Position numbers and translations under genes: made by a program. The notes below the pieces were generated by a model, which did no database searches, was not told the origin of the DNA, and saw only the letters and a list, made by a program, of their open reading frames with translations. From Anaerolinea thermophila (lineage in GTDB: Bacteria > Chloroflexota > Anaerolineae > Anaerolineales > Anaerolineaceae), in NCBI RefSeq assembly GCF_020723905.1, contig NZ_DYHZ01000004.1, positions 241,199 to 305,198 on the forward strand: a DNA stretch of 64,000 nt, written 5' to 3'. The number at the start of each line of letters is the position of its first letter. Within the stretch, counting starts at the first letter, position 1. This document shows, one piece after another, positions 1 through 10,380 of the stretch.

Positions 1-1575
1 CAGCATCCCGTTTGTCCACATGGGGATGTACTGCACCAGTTGCAGGGCGGTGTAGCCGACGATGAAGAACAGTGCGTTCACCGCCACTTCCTTCCACAGC
101 CCGAAGTCGGCGCGGCGCATCTGCGCAAACAGGGCAAGGCTGGCGAGGAAGAAGTACACAAACAGCGGAATGAGGTAGCGCAGGGCGATGGCGAAGTGCG
201 TCGGGCTCATCAGTTTGACTGCGAACACCCAGAAGCGGTAATCGGTCTTGAAGAGGAAGTCGGTGACCAGCAGGGTGGCGTAACCCAGCAGGACAATGGA
301 CAGTGCCAGCACGAAGGCGCGCCCGATCTTCATCCAGTTGAGTTTGCCGTTCCAGGTCAGTCCGTATTCATCCCCGCCGCCGCGCTGGCTTTTCTTGACC
401 AGCAGGAAGTGCCAGATCAACAGCAGGGCGAGGGAAATCAGTCCGTTCAGCACCGCCCAGAAGGTGACCTGGGTGGTGATGTTCTGGGGGAAGAACCACG
501 AGGCTTTGAAGAGTTTGCCTGCCCAGGTGGTGAAGGTGAAGAGGGTCAGCGGACCGATGGCGGCGGTGAGCAGAGCCCCCAGCCACCAGCCCCAGCCGCT
601 CAAGCCTCTGGCGGCAGGCAGAGGATCCACAATGGCTTTGAAGTAGGGCACTTCTACCAGCAGACCGCCCACGGCGAAGAGGAACAGGAAGAAGCCCAGC
701 AGGGCAATCAGCGTGCCAATTTCCTTCCAGTACCAGATTTGATTGCTGGCGGGCAGGGGTGTGCCGCCCTGCAGGGTCTTCTGGAACCAGTCAATGGCGT
801 GACCGATGGCTTGCTGGCTCAGGTGATCGCCGGGGTGGGAGATGCGCGGCTGGTAAAGCACCCGCGCCGTGCCGGCGTTGATATCGCCGTACACTTTGCC
901 CACCTGGATGTCTTCCTGCGTGTTGAAGAGGGCTTTCATCTTGTCGGTCTTGCCGGCATCCACGGCGCGCGGTGTCAGCCACATCAGCCCGGAGAACTCA
1001 TCCCACTGGCTGAAGACTACTGCCACGTTGCGGGGGAACTCGGGGGTGCCGTCGGGTGCGCCGTAAGTGCCGGTGGATGAGCCTTCCAGCACCACCGATT
1101 TGTAGCCATCGGGGAACACCGAGGCGGCAATCAATACTGCCCAGCCGCCCATGGAGTGCCCTTCCAGACCGATGTTGTTCTTGTCCACAATGTCCAGCGA
1201 GCGCAGGTAGCGCAGTCCTTCAATGCCGCCGAAGCCGTCGGCAAAGGCGGGACCTTCGCTGTAGCCGTGCCCGGACTGGTCAAGCGCCAGCACCACATAG
1301 CCGCGGCGGGCAAATTCAATGGCAAAGCCGCTCTGCGTCTCACGCGAGTTGATGTAGCCGTGGATGGCGAGGATGCCCGGCGCGGGCTTTTCCACCGACA
1401 CCCCTTTGGGAATGTAGAGCAGGGCGGAGTAGAGACGTCCGTTGGGTGCGGCAAAGCGCACATCTTTAACGATCACCTGTCCAAAGTTGGTTTGCACGGC
1501 ACTGGCAAGCAATCCCCCGATCAAAATCATTGCCAGCGCAACGATTAAGAGATTGCGATACAGTTTCTGATTCAT
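1..1575 (-). CDS. Membrane-anchored alpha/beta hydrolase (C-terminus beyond the window)
   Basis: Starts at the ATG complementary to 1573-1575, behind a good ribosome binding site (GGAGGA). The 525 codons run open off the left edge, so the C-terminus is missing. Residues 7-25 are a hydrophobic signal anchor. An alpha/beta hydrolase domain follows, with the nucleophile elbow GHSMGG (Ser141) and an early HGY oxyanion-type motif. The second half is unusual: after about residue 270 several long hydrophobic segments follow, suggesting a polytopic membrane domain fused behind the hydrolase. This fits an esterase or peptidase of the dienelactone-hydrolase type held at the outer membrane face. The substrate is unknown. 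Confidence 0.8.
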   Translation of the reverse strand, partial: MNQKLYRNLLIVALAMILIGGLLASAVQTNFGQVIVKDVRFAAPNGRLYSALLYIPKGVSVEKPAPGILAIHGYINSRETQSGFAIEFARRGYVVLALDQSGHGYSEGPAFADGFGGIEGLRYLRSLDIVDKNNIGLEGHSMGGWAVLIAASVFPDGYKSVVLEGSSTGTYGAPDGTPEFPRNVAVVFSQWDEFSGLMWLTPRAVDAGKTDKMKALFNTQEDIQVGKVYGDINAGTARVLYQPRISHPGDHLSQQAIGHAIDWFQKTLQGGTPLPASNQIWYWKEIGTLIALLGFFLFLFAVGGLLVEVPYFKAIVDPLPAARGLSGWGWWLGALLTAAIGPLTLFTFTTWAGKLFKASWFFPQNITTQVTFWAVLNGLISLALLLIWHFLLVKKSQRGGGDEYGLTWNGKLNWMKIGRAFVLALSIVLLGYATLLVTDFLFKTDYRFWVFAVKLMSPTHFAIALRYLIPLFVYFFLASLALFAQMRRADFGLWKEVAVNALFFIVGYTALQLVQYIPMWTNGML

Positions 1576-1685
1576 GGTTGTCCTCCCGAGAAAAAAAACA
1601 AACAGCGTTGAAAGCGATGAAGTCAGGCGTCAGGTGCGTACTCCCAACAAACCACCCCCTTTCGTGTGAAGGTTCAACCCGATTC

Positions 1686-1715
1686 ATTGTATATTCATTT
1701 TGATTAAAAAATCAA
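1686..1715 (-). promoter_or_regulatory. Promoter of the membrane hydrolase gene
   Basis: On the minus strand TTGATT (1710-1715) and TACAAT (1686-1691) are separated by 18 bp. The region is strikingly AT-rich against its GC-rich neighbours. It would give a leader of about 105 nt. The -35 lies in a small inverted repeat (CTTGATT/AATCAAG) just behind the phosphatase stop codon, which could also help end that transcript. Confidence 0.5.
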
Positions 1716-1719
1716 GTTT

Positions 1720-2439
1720 CTAGCGCATGGAATTTCTCGAAGGTCCTGCTCCGTTGTGATGGTGTTCGTGCTTGTTCCGGTACATCTCCCGGTCGGCGCG
1801 GGGGGCTTTCTCGGGCGGGGGCGTCAGGTTCAACCCGTCCACGTGGTTGATGTGCGGCACGTGCACCTCGCCGTCCTCACCGAACACCACCACGCTGAGC
1901 GAGGCGGGCGCCACTGCAAGGCGGTGCAGGGCGTGCAGGGGCATCAACAGGTAATGCGCCACCGCCAGACGCACCACATCGGCATGGGTAAAGCAGGCGA
2001 TCATCTCGCCGGGGTGGCGCTGGCGCAGGTCTTCCAGCTGGGCGATGATGCGCGCCTGCGCTTCGGGGAAGGACTCGCCGCCGGGGAAGGTAAACTGTTC
2101 GGGGCGCTCGCGCAGGGCTTTCCACGCCTTAAGCCGGCGCAGGCTCTTCAGCGTGCGCCCTGCCCATTCCCCGGGGTCCACCTCGTTCAGCCCTGCGGCT
2201 TCCAGAATGGGCAATCCTTTTGCCTCGGCAAGGGGACGGGCGGTCTCGCGGGCGCGTTCCAGCGGGCTGGCATACACCGCGCGGATGGGGGCATCGGCAA
2301 GGCGTTTGCCCAGCGTCTGGGCTTGCTGGATGCCCTTTTCGGTCAGGGTTACGCCGGGCAGACGTCCGGGCAGGCGCCCCTGAGCGACAAAATGGGTCTC
2401 ACCGTGACGAATCAGCAGAAGGATGGTCGGGGGCTTCAT
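1720..2439 (-). CDS. Histidine phosphatase family protein (phosphoglycerate-mutase-like)
   Basis: 239 aa. Shows the branch-2H phosphatase signatures: [11 protein letters not shown] near the N-terminus (catalytic His in RHGE, residues 11-14), SPLERARETA, an acidic GLNEVDPGEW segment and FTHADVVR carrying the second catalytic His. The likely substrate is a small phosphorylated metabolite, but family members differ widely. A longer reading frame exists upstream; the ATG at 2439 ([14 protein letters not shown]) is chosen because the conserved fold begins right after it. It overlaps the 3' end of rarA by 41 bp, so the two are probably co-transcribed and coupled. The C-terminal 30 residues are charged and contain a run of His, outside the domain. 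Confidence 0.85.
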   Translation of the reverse strand: MKPPTILLLIRHGETHFVAQGRLPGRLPGVTLTEKGIQQAQTLGKRLADAPIRAVYASPLERARETARPLAEAKGLPILEAAGLNEVDPGEWAGRTLKSLRRLKAWKALRERPEQFTFPGGESFPEAQARIIAQLEDLRQRHPGEMIACFTHADVVRLAVAHYLLMPLHALHRLAVAPASLSVVVFGEDGEVHVPHINHVDGLNLTPPPEKAPRADREMYRNKHEHHHNGAGPSRNSMR

Positions 2440-3784
2440 GGGGGGCGGTCTCCGTTTGAGCGGTTTTCCAGGCACGCCAGCGTTTGAGGCGTTCCTGAAT
2501 GGCGGCTTCATAGCCCTGGTCAGAGGGGTTGTAGAACATCGTTCCCTGCAGGGAGGCGGGCAGGTACTGCTGGGGGACAAAGTGACCGGGGAAATCGTGG
2601 GGGTACAGGTAGCCCTTGCCGTGTCCCAGTCCTCTGGCGTCGCGGCTGGCGTCCATCAGGTGCACGGGGACGGGACCGGCGCCTTCCTGCTGGATGCGCT
2701 CCAGGGCGCTGTAGTACGCCGTGCCCACGGTGTTGCTCTTGGGGGCGGTGGCAAGGTAAAGGGTGGCTTCGGCGATGGGGTAAATGCCTTCGGGCATGCC
2801 GATGTAATCAAAGGCATATGCCGCCGAGACGGCAACCTGCAGGGCGTGCGGGTCTGCCAGCCCGATGTCCTCTCCTGCCAGGATGATGAGGCGCCGCAGG
2901 ATGAAGCGCGGATCCTCGCCAGCGGCGAGCATCTTCGCCAGCCAGTAAAGGGCGGCGTCGGGGTCGGAGCCGCGCACGCTTTTAATGAAGGCGGAGATGG
3001 TGTCGTAGTGGGCATCGCCGTTCTTGTCGTACAGCACGGCGCGGCGCTGGATGGACTCCTGCGCCACCTCCAGGGTGATGTGGCGGACGCCCTCTTGATC
3101 GGGCGGGGTGGATTCAACCGCCAGTTCCAGGGCGTTGAGCAGGTTGCGGGCATCGCCGCCGGATACGCGGATGAGATGCGCGCGGGCTTCGGGGTCCACC
3201 TCCACTTTCAGGTTGCCGTAACCGCGTTCGGGGTCGGTGAGGGCGCGGTCGAACAGCACGCTGAGGTGATGCTCTTCGAGGGGGAGCAACTGGAAGATGC
3301 GCGAGCGCGACACCAGCGCGCTGATCACCTCGAAGTAGGGGTTTTCGGTGGTGGCGCCTACCAGGGTAATCATGCCGCTTTCCACGTGGGGCAAAAGGGC
3401 GTCCTGCTGGGCTTTGTTCCAGCGGTGTACCTCATCCACGAAGAGGATGGTGCGCCGCCGGTACAGTTTGCGGCGTTCTTCGGCTTCCTGAATGACGCGG
3501 CGCAGATCGGGCACACCCGCCAGCACGGCTGAAATGACCTCGAAATGGGCGCGGGTGTACTGGGCGATCAACTGCGCCAGGGTGGTCTTGCCGGTGCCGG
3601 GCGGTCCCCACAGGATGATGGACGAGAAGAGGCGGTCGGTCTCGATGGCGCGGCGCAGCAGTTTGCCGGGACCGATGATGTGTTCCTGCCCGACCATTTC
3701 GTCAAAGGTGCGCGGGCGCAGTCGCGCCGCCAGCGGGGCTTCGCTCTTCATTTGTTCTTCATGAGCATGGTCAAAAAGGTCCAT
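2399..3784 (-). CDS. rarA: Replication-associated recombination protein A (RarA/MgsA AAA+ ATPase)
   Basis: 461 aa, the usual RarA length. N-terminal AAA+ module: Walker [10 protein letters not shown] at about 60-68, Walker B ILFVDE at about 113-118, the family hallmark [16 protein letters not shown] and sensor 1 [11 protein letters not shown]. The C-terminal part has the tetramerisation region typical of RarA/WRNIP1 ([12 protein letters not shown]). RarA is a DNA-dependent ATPase acting at stalled replication forks. The start at 3784 ([11 protein letters not shown]) follows a clean GGAGGAG site. It leads a two-gene unit with the overlapping histidine phosphatase. Confidence 0.95.
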   Translation of the reverse strand: MDLFDHAHEEQMKSEAPLAARLRPRTFDEMVGQEHIIGPGKLLRRAIETDRLFSSIILWGPPGTGKTTLAQLIAQYTRAHFEVISAVLAGVPDLRRVIQEAEERRKLYRRRTILFVDEVHRWNKAQQDALLPHVESGMITLVGATTENPYFEVISALVSRSRIFQLLPLEEHHLSVLFDRALTDPERGYGNLKVEVDPEARAHLIRVSGGDARNLLNALELAVESTPPDQEGVRHITLEVAQESIQRRAVLYDKNGDAHYDTISAFIKSVRGSDPDAALYWLAKMLAAGEDPRFILRRLIILAGEDIGLADPHALQVAVSAAYAFDYIGMPEGIYPIAEATLYLATAPKSNTVGTAYYSALERIQQEGAGPVPVHLMDASRDARGLGHGKGYLYPHDFPGHFVPQQYLPASLQGTMFYNPSDQGYEAAIQERLKRWRAWKTAQTETAPHEAPDHPSADSSR

Positions 3785-3904
3785 GCGCTTTGTGCTCCTC
3801 CCTGAGATTCTGATGTTGAATATATCATGTTTTGGGGGAGTGTGGAACATTTGTCTGAAGTTTTATGGCGGGCAGGGGGCGCCTCTACCCGCCCGAAAGA
3901 CAAG

Positions 3905-3933
3905 CCAGACCATCCCCCCGCGGGATGGTCTGG
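3905..3933 (-). terminator. Hairpin terminator after the DUF4914-like gene
   Basis: A perfect 12-bp stem (3905-3916 with 3922-3933) around a 5-nt loop, 29 bp past the stop of the minus-strand gene ending at 3962 and before rarA starts. The downstream T tract on the minus strand is weak (CTTGTCTTT), so termination may be partial. Confidence 0.6.
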
Positions 3934-3961
3934 GTCGGATCTGCGCTGGGAAGGGGATGGA

Positions 3962-5830
3962 CTACTCGGCTGGAATCAGGGCTTCGAAATCCTGCAGGGT
4001 ACCGCGGTCGAGGGCGCAGGTGATGATTTGCCTGCCCAGGGGGTCGAGGTCTTCGGTGAGGAAGGGCTGAAGGGTGCGGCGGAAGAACTCGTAGAGGATC
4101 TTCGCGCCCTGATCGTAGCCTTCTTCTCCCACTTCGGGCTGGGTGTCTACCTGCAGGAACCAGCGGGCAATCTGCTGGCCTTCTACCTGCATTTGGTGCA
4201 TGGCGTAGCCCAGCAGGGCGCAGCGCGCCGGGCGGATTTGCTCCGGGCGGAAGCGCGCGCTCCCGCGCCGCGCCAGATACTCGCGGGCAATCCACTGTGC
4301 CATGAAGCCCACCTTCCACGCGCCGATGTGCTGGTTGGGGACGAGGATGTAGCGCATGCGCCGGTAGGCGGCAAACTGGTCGAGCAAAATGTTGGCGTGG
4401 CGCACCTGCAAACCGCTGGAGAAGGGCCAGTACGAGCCGACGCCTTCACTGCTCATGCCTTCTTCATGCACGATACTGGGGTTGTCGTGTCCGCGCGGCG
4501 CCGCCAGACGCCACAGCCAGGCAAGCGCAGGCGGCAGGATGTGGAACAGCCCGATGATGCCGTAACTGGGGTTTTCGCGGGTGCAGGGCGGGGTGCGCAC
4601 TCCAAAACTGCGGATGTCCACCGTCACCGAGCCGTGAATGATGTTGGGGACGATGGCGCGCGGGATGATCACCCGGGGATTGGGGCAGGGCTTGCCGGGG
4701 GCGTCTTCGATGTGCTCCCAGATGAGGGCGCGCGAACCGGGCACGGCGTCAATGTTCAGGAAGAGCAGGGGGCGTTCGGGCTGTGCCGTCAACCCTTCAA
4801 GGAAGGGGTCGGTGCCGTAGCGGCGGATGTGATCCACGCGCACGAACCAGGCACGCTCAGCGTCTTTCAGGCGCAGTTTGCCGTGATTTGCCTGAATGGA
4901 GGGGTGGCACAGCGCCATGTCGTCGGTCACGGGGCGCAGTTCGCAGGCGCGGGGAATCTGCAGGTAGCGTTCCTCGCCGGTGACCAGATTGCGTCCCAGC
5001 AGCCAGCGTCCATCGGGGGCGCGGTGGGCTTGCTCCAGCATTTCGCTCTTACCGCCGCCGCTGGCGCCCTCGTGCATGAGGGTGATCTCGTTGTCGTAGG
5101 GGGTGATGACGCGCACGGTGGAGCAGTGCGCCGTGGTCCAGCCCTCTTTTTCGCCGAGGTTCAGAAGCATGCCGTACACGCCTTTCTTGGCGCTGGGACC
5201 CGGGTAGAGGTTGTAGGAGAACATCTCGTACACTCCGGGCAGGCGGTTGTGCACCACCACCTGTTTGCCCTGAAAGTGGGTGTGGCGGAAGACCGGCGCA
5301 ATGTACACCACCGCCGAGGGGTGGAAATCTGCGGGGATTTCGGCAGGGGGAATCATTCCCTGAAGCATGGCAAGACCCAGGGCAAAGAACCCGGCATTGG
5401 CAGGACACAGCACCAGCGCGCTCAACCCGATCTCATCGGCGCCGGCGTTAAAGGCAAACACGAGCAATTCCTGCGTTTTCAGCCAGTCAAAGGTTTGCTG
5501 GCGCAGTTCCTCAAAAGGCTTGCCAAAGCGTTCGGCAAAGCGGGGCTTGTCGGTTGGCAGGTCATCTCCCACCACCAGGCAGTTGGGGTCTCGTCGGCGC
5601 ATATACGGTTCGAGATAATTGGCGGCAATGCCGTTGCGCACGCGGGCAACGTGGGCTTCAACCACCCGTCCCACGCCGGGCACGTCGTATGCCACCTCAA
5701 AGGCATTGCTCTCGCGACCGCCACACGCCAGATCGGTTAATTCTTGCTCAGAAGCAGGCGAAATGACGCGGGGTGCCTGTTTCAGGATGGCTTTTGCCTC
5801 CTCCGGAATGTTGAACTGCGTCCAGTCCAT
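3962..5830 (-). CDS. DUF4914-like protein with a PEP-carboxykinase-like P-loop
   Basis: 622 aa, start at 5830 behind a strong AGGAGGT site. Size and sequence fit the uncharacterised DUF4914 family (assignment from memory). The most informative motif is EGASGGGKSEM around residues 254-264, a kinase-1a-like P-loop resembling that of PEP carboxykinases and HPr kinases. It is preceded by a His/Cys segment (TTAHCSTVRVITP) and followed by RPLLFLNIDAVPG, which could hold the metal-binding acidic residue. No signal peptide or membrane segment, so probably a cytoplasmic nucleotide-binding enzyme. No substrate can be inferred. It is a single-gene unit between its own promoter and terminator. Confidence 0.6.
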   Translation of the reverse strand: MDWTQFNIPEEAKAILKQAPRVISPASEQELTDLACGGRESNAFEVAYDVPGVGRVVEAHVARVRNGIAANYLEPYMRRRDPNCLVVGDDLPTDKPRFAERFGKPFEELRQQTFDWLKTQELLVFAFNAGADEIGLSALVLCPANAGFFALGLAMLQGMIPPAEIPADFHPSAVVYIAPVFRHTHFQGKQVVVHNRLPGVYEMFSYNLYPGPSAKKGVYGMLLNLGEKEGWTTAHCSTVRVITPYDNEITLMHEGASGGGKSEMLEQAHRAPDGRWLLGRNLVTGEERYLQIPRACELRPVTDDMALCHPSIQANHGKLRLKDAERAWFVRVDHIRRYGTDPFLEGLTAQPERPLLFLNIDAVPGSRALIWEHIEDAPGKPCPNPRVIIPRAIVPNIIHGSVTVDIRSFGVRTPPCTRENPSYGIIGLFHILPPALAWLWRLAAPRGHDNPSIVHEEGMSSEGVGSYWPFSSGLQVRHANILLDQFAAYRRMRYILVPNQHIGAWKVGFMAQWIAREYLARRGSARFRPEQIRPARCALLGYAMHQMQVEGQQIARWFLQVDTQPEVGEEGYDQGAKILYEFFRRTLQPFLTEDLDPLGRQIITCALDRGTLQDFEALIPAE

Positions 5831-5897
5831 AAAACGACCTCCTGTAAATGCTGGCAGGCTTTCCTGACTCGTCAGACAAGCGGAAATAATGCCGCAG

Positions 5898-5906
5898 ATT
5901 ATAGCA
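5898..5906 (-). promoter_or_regulatory. Extended -10 promoter of the DUF4914-like gene
   Basis: Minus-strand TGCTATAAT (TGn plus a perfect TATAAT, the hexamer at 5898-5903) lies 68 bp before the ATG. No good -35 is visible, as is common for extended -10 promoters. A leader of about 60 nt is predicted. Confidence 0.55.
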
Positions 5907-5961
5907 TTTTGAGGGAAAAGGGGAAGATGATTCAGAAAAAAATGACCCTTTTGGGTGAGGA

Positions 5962-7854
5962 TTAATGATCCTCTCCCTCCAGCCACTCGTGCAGTTTTTG
6001 CTCCAGGGTTTGCTGAAGGTTCTGGTAGTCCTGTCCCAGTTTGAGCACCTTTGCCGGGTCGGGTGGGGGCGATTCGAGGGCGCGGCTGAGCACTGCCAGT
6101 TGCTCTTCCAGACGGTGGATCTCGGCTTCCAGTGCCTGCTGGCGTTTGATGCGCTCGCGCTCTCTGTTGCGAGAGGGGGTGGAGCGGGGGGCGGGCTTCT
6201 CGGCGGGCTTGACGGGTGCCGCCTGCGCGCGGCGGGCTTCTTCCTCGGCGCGCAGAACCTCGCGGTACTGGCTGTAGGTGCCCTCGAACACCCGCAGGGT
6301 GCGCGCTTCGGGAATGACTTCCCAGATCTGGGTTGCCAGAGCGTCAATCAGATAGCGGTCGTGCGAAACCAGCAGTACCGTGCCTTCGTAGTCGGCGAGG
6401 ACGGCTTGCAGAATTTCCTGCGAGGGCAAATCCAGATGATTGGTGGGTTCGTCCAGCAGGAGCAGGTTGGCTTTGGAGAGCGCCAGCACCGCCAGCGCCA
6501 GCCTGCCGCGTTCGCCGCCCGAAAGCACCCGCACCGGCTTGAAGACGTCATCTTCGGTGAAAAGGAAGCGCGCCAGATAGTCGCGAATCTGCCCGGGGAG
6601 CATGTGTGGCGCGGCGGCGGCAATTTCTTCCATCAGAGTGTGATCGGGGTTCAGCCCTTCGTGCGCCTGAGCAAAGTAGCCCACCTGCAGGCTGGCGCCC
6701 AGGGTGACCTCGCCTTCGAGGGGGGGCAGGATGCCCAGGACGGTCTTGAGGAAGGTGGTCTTTCCGGCGCCGTTGGGACCGATGACGGCGGCGCATTCGC
6801 CGCGCCGCAGGGTCAGGTCGGGGACGCGGAAGAGCACGCGTCGTTCGTCGGGGTAGCCCACTGCCAGGGCGTGGGTGCGCAGGACCAGATCACCCGAACG
6901 CTGGAGAGGGGTCAGTTGCAGGCGCAGGGCGCGCGGCTTGACCGGCGGGGTCAGGCGGGCGGTTTCCAGCAGGCGCTCCAGACGTTTGAGCCTGCCTTTT
7001 GCCTGGGCGGTGTTCTGCCCGGCAATGTTGCGGCGGATGTATTCCTCTTCTTTTTCAATGAAGGCTTGCTGTGCGGCAAATTCCTCCATGCGGCGGCGGT
7101 AGCGTTCCTCGCGCTGATGCAGGTAGGCGGTGTAATTGCCGGGGTACATTTCCAGCGCCGGGGTCATCTCCCAGATTTGTTCGGCAACCTGATCGAGGAA
7201 GTAGCGGTCGTGCGAGACCAGGAGGACGGCGCCCTGCCATTCTTTGAGGGTGTTTTCCAGCCACTCGATGGCTTGAATGTCGAGGTGGTTGGTGGGCTCG
7301 TCCAGCAACAGCAGGTCGGGCTGGCTGAGGAGGAGGCGTGCCAGCAGGGCGCGGGTTTGCTGTCCGCCAGAGGCTTTGTTCAGCGGGCGCTGGTAGTCGT
7401 TCTCGCTGAAGCCCAGTCCCTGCAGGGTCTGGCGGATGCGCGTTTCGTAGGTATAGCCGCCGGCGCGTTCAAAGGCTTCCTGAAGTTTGCCGTACTGGGC
7501 AAGCGTCTCTTCGGAATGATCGCCGGCGCTCATGCGCGTTTCCAGGGCGTGCAGTTCGTCCTGCATTTGTAACAGGGGGGCAAAGGCGCTCAGACATTCC
7601 TGCCAGATGGTGCGCTGATGGCTGAAGTGGGGGCGCTGGGGCAGGTAGCCCACCCGGCAGTTGCGGGCAATCTGCACCTCGCCGGTGGTGGGTTCTTCCT
7701 CGCCTGCCAGGATGCGCAGGAGGGTGGTCTTGCCCACGCCGTTGACGCCCACCAGCCCGATGCGCGCGCCGTGAGGAATCGCCAGATTGAGGTCGCGGAA
7801 GACATCCAGCGCGCCGTAGGATTTACTCAGGTGGTTGGCAATCAGCACCGACAC
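5962..7854 (-). CDS. ABC-F family ATP-binding protein (Uup/ABCF3-like)
   Basis: 630 aa with two ABC ATPase domains and no membrane segments. Domain 1 has Walker A GVNGVGKTT (about 36-44), signature ASGGQQTRALLA and LLLLDEPTNHLD. Domain 2 has GPNGAGKTT, LSGGERGRLALA and a second LLLLDEPTNHLD. The two are joined by a charged linker, and a coiled-coil C-terminal tail (about 545-630) is rich in Glu, Arg and Gln. ABC-F proteins act on the ribosome or in translation quality control rather than in transport. The start codon is GTG at 7854 and has no visible ribosome binding site; a -10 box ends only 7 nt upstream, so a leaderless mRNA is likely. Confidence 0.9.
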   Translation of the reverse strand: MSVLIANHLSKSYGALDVFRDLNLAIPHGARIGLVGVNGVGKTTLLRILAGEEEPTTGEVQIARNCRVGYLPQRPHFSHQRTIWQECLSAFAPLLQMQDELHALETRMSAGDHSEETLAQYGKLQEAFERAGGYTYETRIRQTLQGLGFSENDYQRPLNKASGGQQTRALLARLLLSQPDLLLLDEPTNHLDIQAIEWLENTLKEWQGAVLLVSHDRYFLDQVAEQIWEMTPALEMYPGNYTAYLHQREERYRRRMEEFAAQQAFIEKEEEYIRRNIAGQNTAQAKGRLKRLERLLETARLTPPVKPRALRLQLTPLQRSGDLVLRTHALAVGYPDERRVLFRVPDLTLRRGECAAVIGPNGAGKTTFLKTVLGILPPLEGEVTLGASLQVGYFAQAHEGLNPDHTLMEEIAAAAPHMLPGQIRDYLARFLFTEDDVFKPVRVLSGGERGRLALAVLALSKANLLLLDEPTNHLDLPSQEILQAVLADYEGTVLLVSHDRYLIDALATQIWEVIPEARTLRVFEGTYSQYREVLRAEEEARRAQAAPVKPAEKPAPRSTPSRNRERERIKRQQALEAEIHRLEEQLAVLSRALESPPPDPAKVLKLGQDYQNLQQTLEQKLHEWLEGEDH

Positions 7855-7861
7855 GCTGGAG

Positions 7862-7870
7862 AGTATACCA
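7862..7870 (-). promoter_or_regulatory. Extended -10 promoter directly abutting the ABC-F start codon
   Basis: Minus-strand TGGTATACT (TGn plus TATACT, hexamer 7862-7867) ends 7 nt before the GTG start at 7854, so transcription should begin at or next to the start codon. It lies between the end of the ChbG-like gene and the ABC-F gene. Confidence 0.5.
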
Positions 7871-7884
7871 CAGGCAGGAAGGGT

Positions 7885-8795
7885 TCACGGCGAAGCGGAA
7901 GGGGTTGCGTCATCTGTACGGGCAAACCCTCGCACTGCCCGCACCTCGCGCCAGGAGATGACCTGGATGCGTTCACGCGCCAGCGTTTCCCGGAAGATCG
8001 GATCGGCTGGCAGGCGGTGTTCCCACGTGCGCTTTTCCCAGTGCGGCGCAGTGACGCGCAGTTCCGGACTATCCACGGCTGGATGAAGGAAAAGTTCATG
8101 GACGCCTTCCGGCAGTTGAGTCAGTTTTTTACATACACTGTCGCGGAATGTTTCGTAGGTCTCGCCCGGTAACTTTTCATACGGGTGTGCAAGCAGGCAA
8201 TCCAGCACCGGAACCTTCAGCGCAGTTGCCATCTCTGCAACCTGCTGAAGCATGCCAAGAACTTCCGGGCTGAGCGAATCGCCGATAGCGTCGCCCGGCA
8301 GGAAGCGCGTGGGCAGGCGGAAGGGAAAACCACGTTCGGCACACAGTTGAAAGACCAGGGGAAGGTGGCTCTGCACACCCATCACACCGTAGAGCGACCC
8401 CATGTGATTGTCCAGATGCGAGACGCGCACCCCCCACCGCTCGGCATACGCCAGTTGTGCCCGCATTTCTCGATTGACGTCTGCCGGTTGAGAGAAGCGC
8501 TCCACACTGAACACATCTGGATAAAAATATCCCTCTGCATCCACCAGCGAAGGGACTTCTCCCTGTGCAATCGGGCGCCAGCGTTCATCTGGCGTTTCTC
8601 CACTTGTAAAAGTCAAATGCAAACCAATACACTTCTCCGGATGCGTGCGGGCATATTCTGCTGCTTCAGGGAACCAGGGACAGGGTGTCATGAGAGTAGC
8701 GGAGGTGATCCAGCCCTTTTCCAGCAAATCCATGATGGCAAGATTCGTGGAATGGTTCAATCCAAAATCATCGGCGTTAATGATCAAATAGCGTG

Positions 8796-8799
<4 letters not shown>
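7885..8799 (-). CDS. ChbG/YdjC-type carbohydrate deacetylase
   Basis: 304 aa. The N-terminus (YLIINADDFGLNHSTN) carries the metal-binding Asp pair of the YdjC/ChbG fold, and SHLDNHMG carries the matching His residues. These enzymes are metal-dependent deacetylases of N-acetylated oligosaccharides. The start ATG overlaps the stop of the upstream transporter gene by 4 bp (ATGA), so the two are translationally coupled. That suggests the transporter brings in the substrate sugar. No signal peptide, hence cytoplasmic. Confidence 0.88.
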
Positions 8800-10124
<1,325 letters not shown>

Positions 10125-10303
10125 GGGCGTCCCTTTCCTGTCTGCTGAATCTTTTATTAATTCTAGCATGAATACCCGATTCACTGATTTTTGCCTTGCT
10201 GACCGGGGGCGTGGATGAAATGGTCTTTGCCTGCACTGAACGGACTGGTCTCAAGAGTCTGTCAGGCAGGTTTGTGAATGGTTATATTATCCTGTCTTTC
10301 AGC

Positions 10304-10319
10304 CGGATACCGGTATCCG
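10304..10319. promoter_or_regulatory. Perfect 16-bp palindrome, possible LacI-type operator
   Basis: CGGATACCGGTATCCG is a perfect palindrome with a central CCGG, the shape of LacI-family operators. It lies about 180 bp before the sugar symporter gene and just behind the EFR1 gene (stop side 10381), in a 256-bp stretch (10125-10380) without a convincing gene. The role is inferred; no regulator gene is nearby. Confidence 0.35.
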
Positions 10320-10380
10320 CGCCAGCGTTTCCCGGCGTTTTGTGCCTGTTTGATGGGGGGGCTTTTCAGGGCATACCCGT

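Noticed and set aside
1720-2580. Longer version of the histidine phosphatase starting at 2580
   Set aside because: The extra 47 residues are the out-of-frame reading of rarA and add no family sequence. The ATG at 2439 precedes the RHGE motif correctly.
3827-5740. 637-codon plus-strand frame opposite the DUF4914-like gene
   Set aside because: Compositional shadow in GC-rich DNA. No start signal, and the minus-strand gene has a strong ribosome binding site, promoter and terminator.
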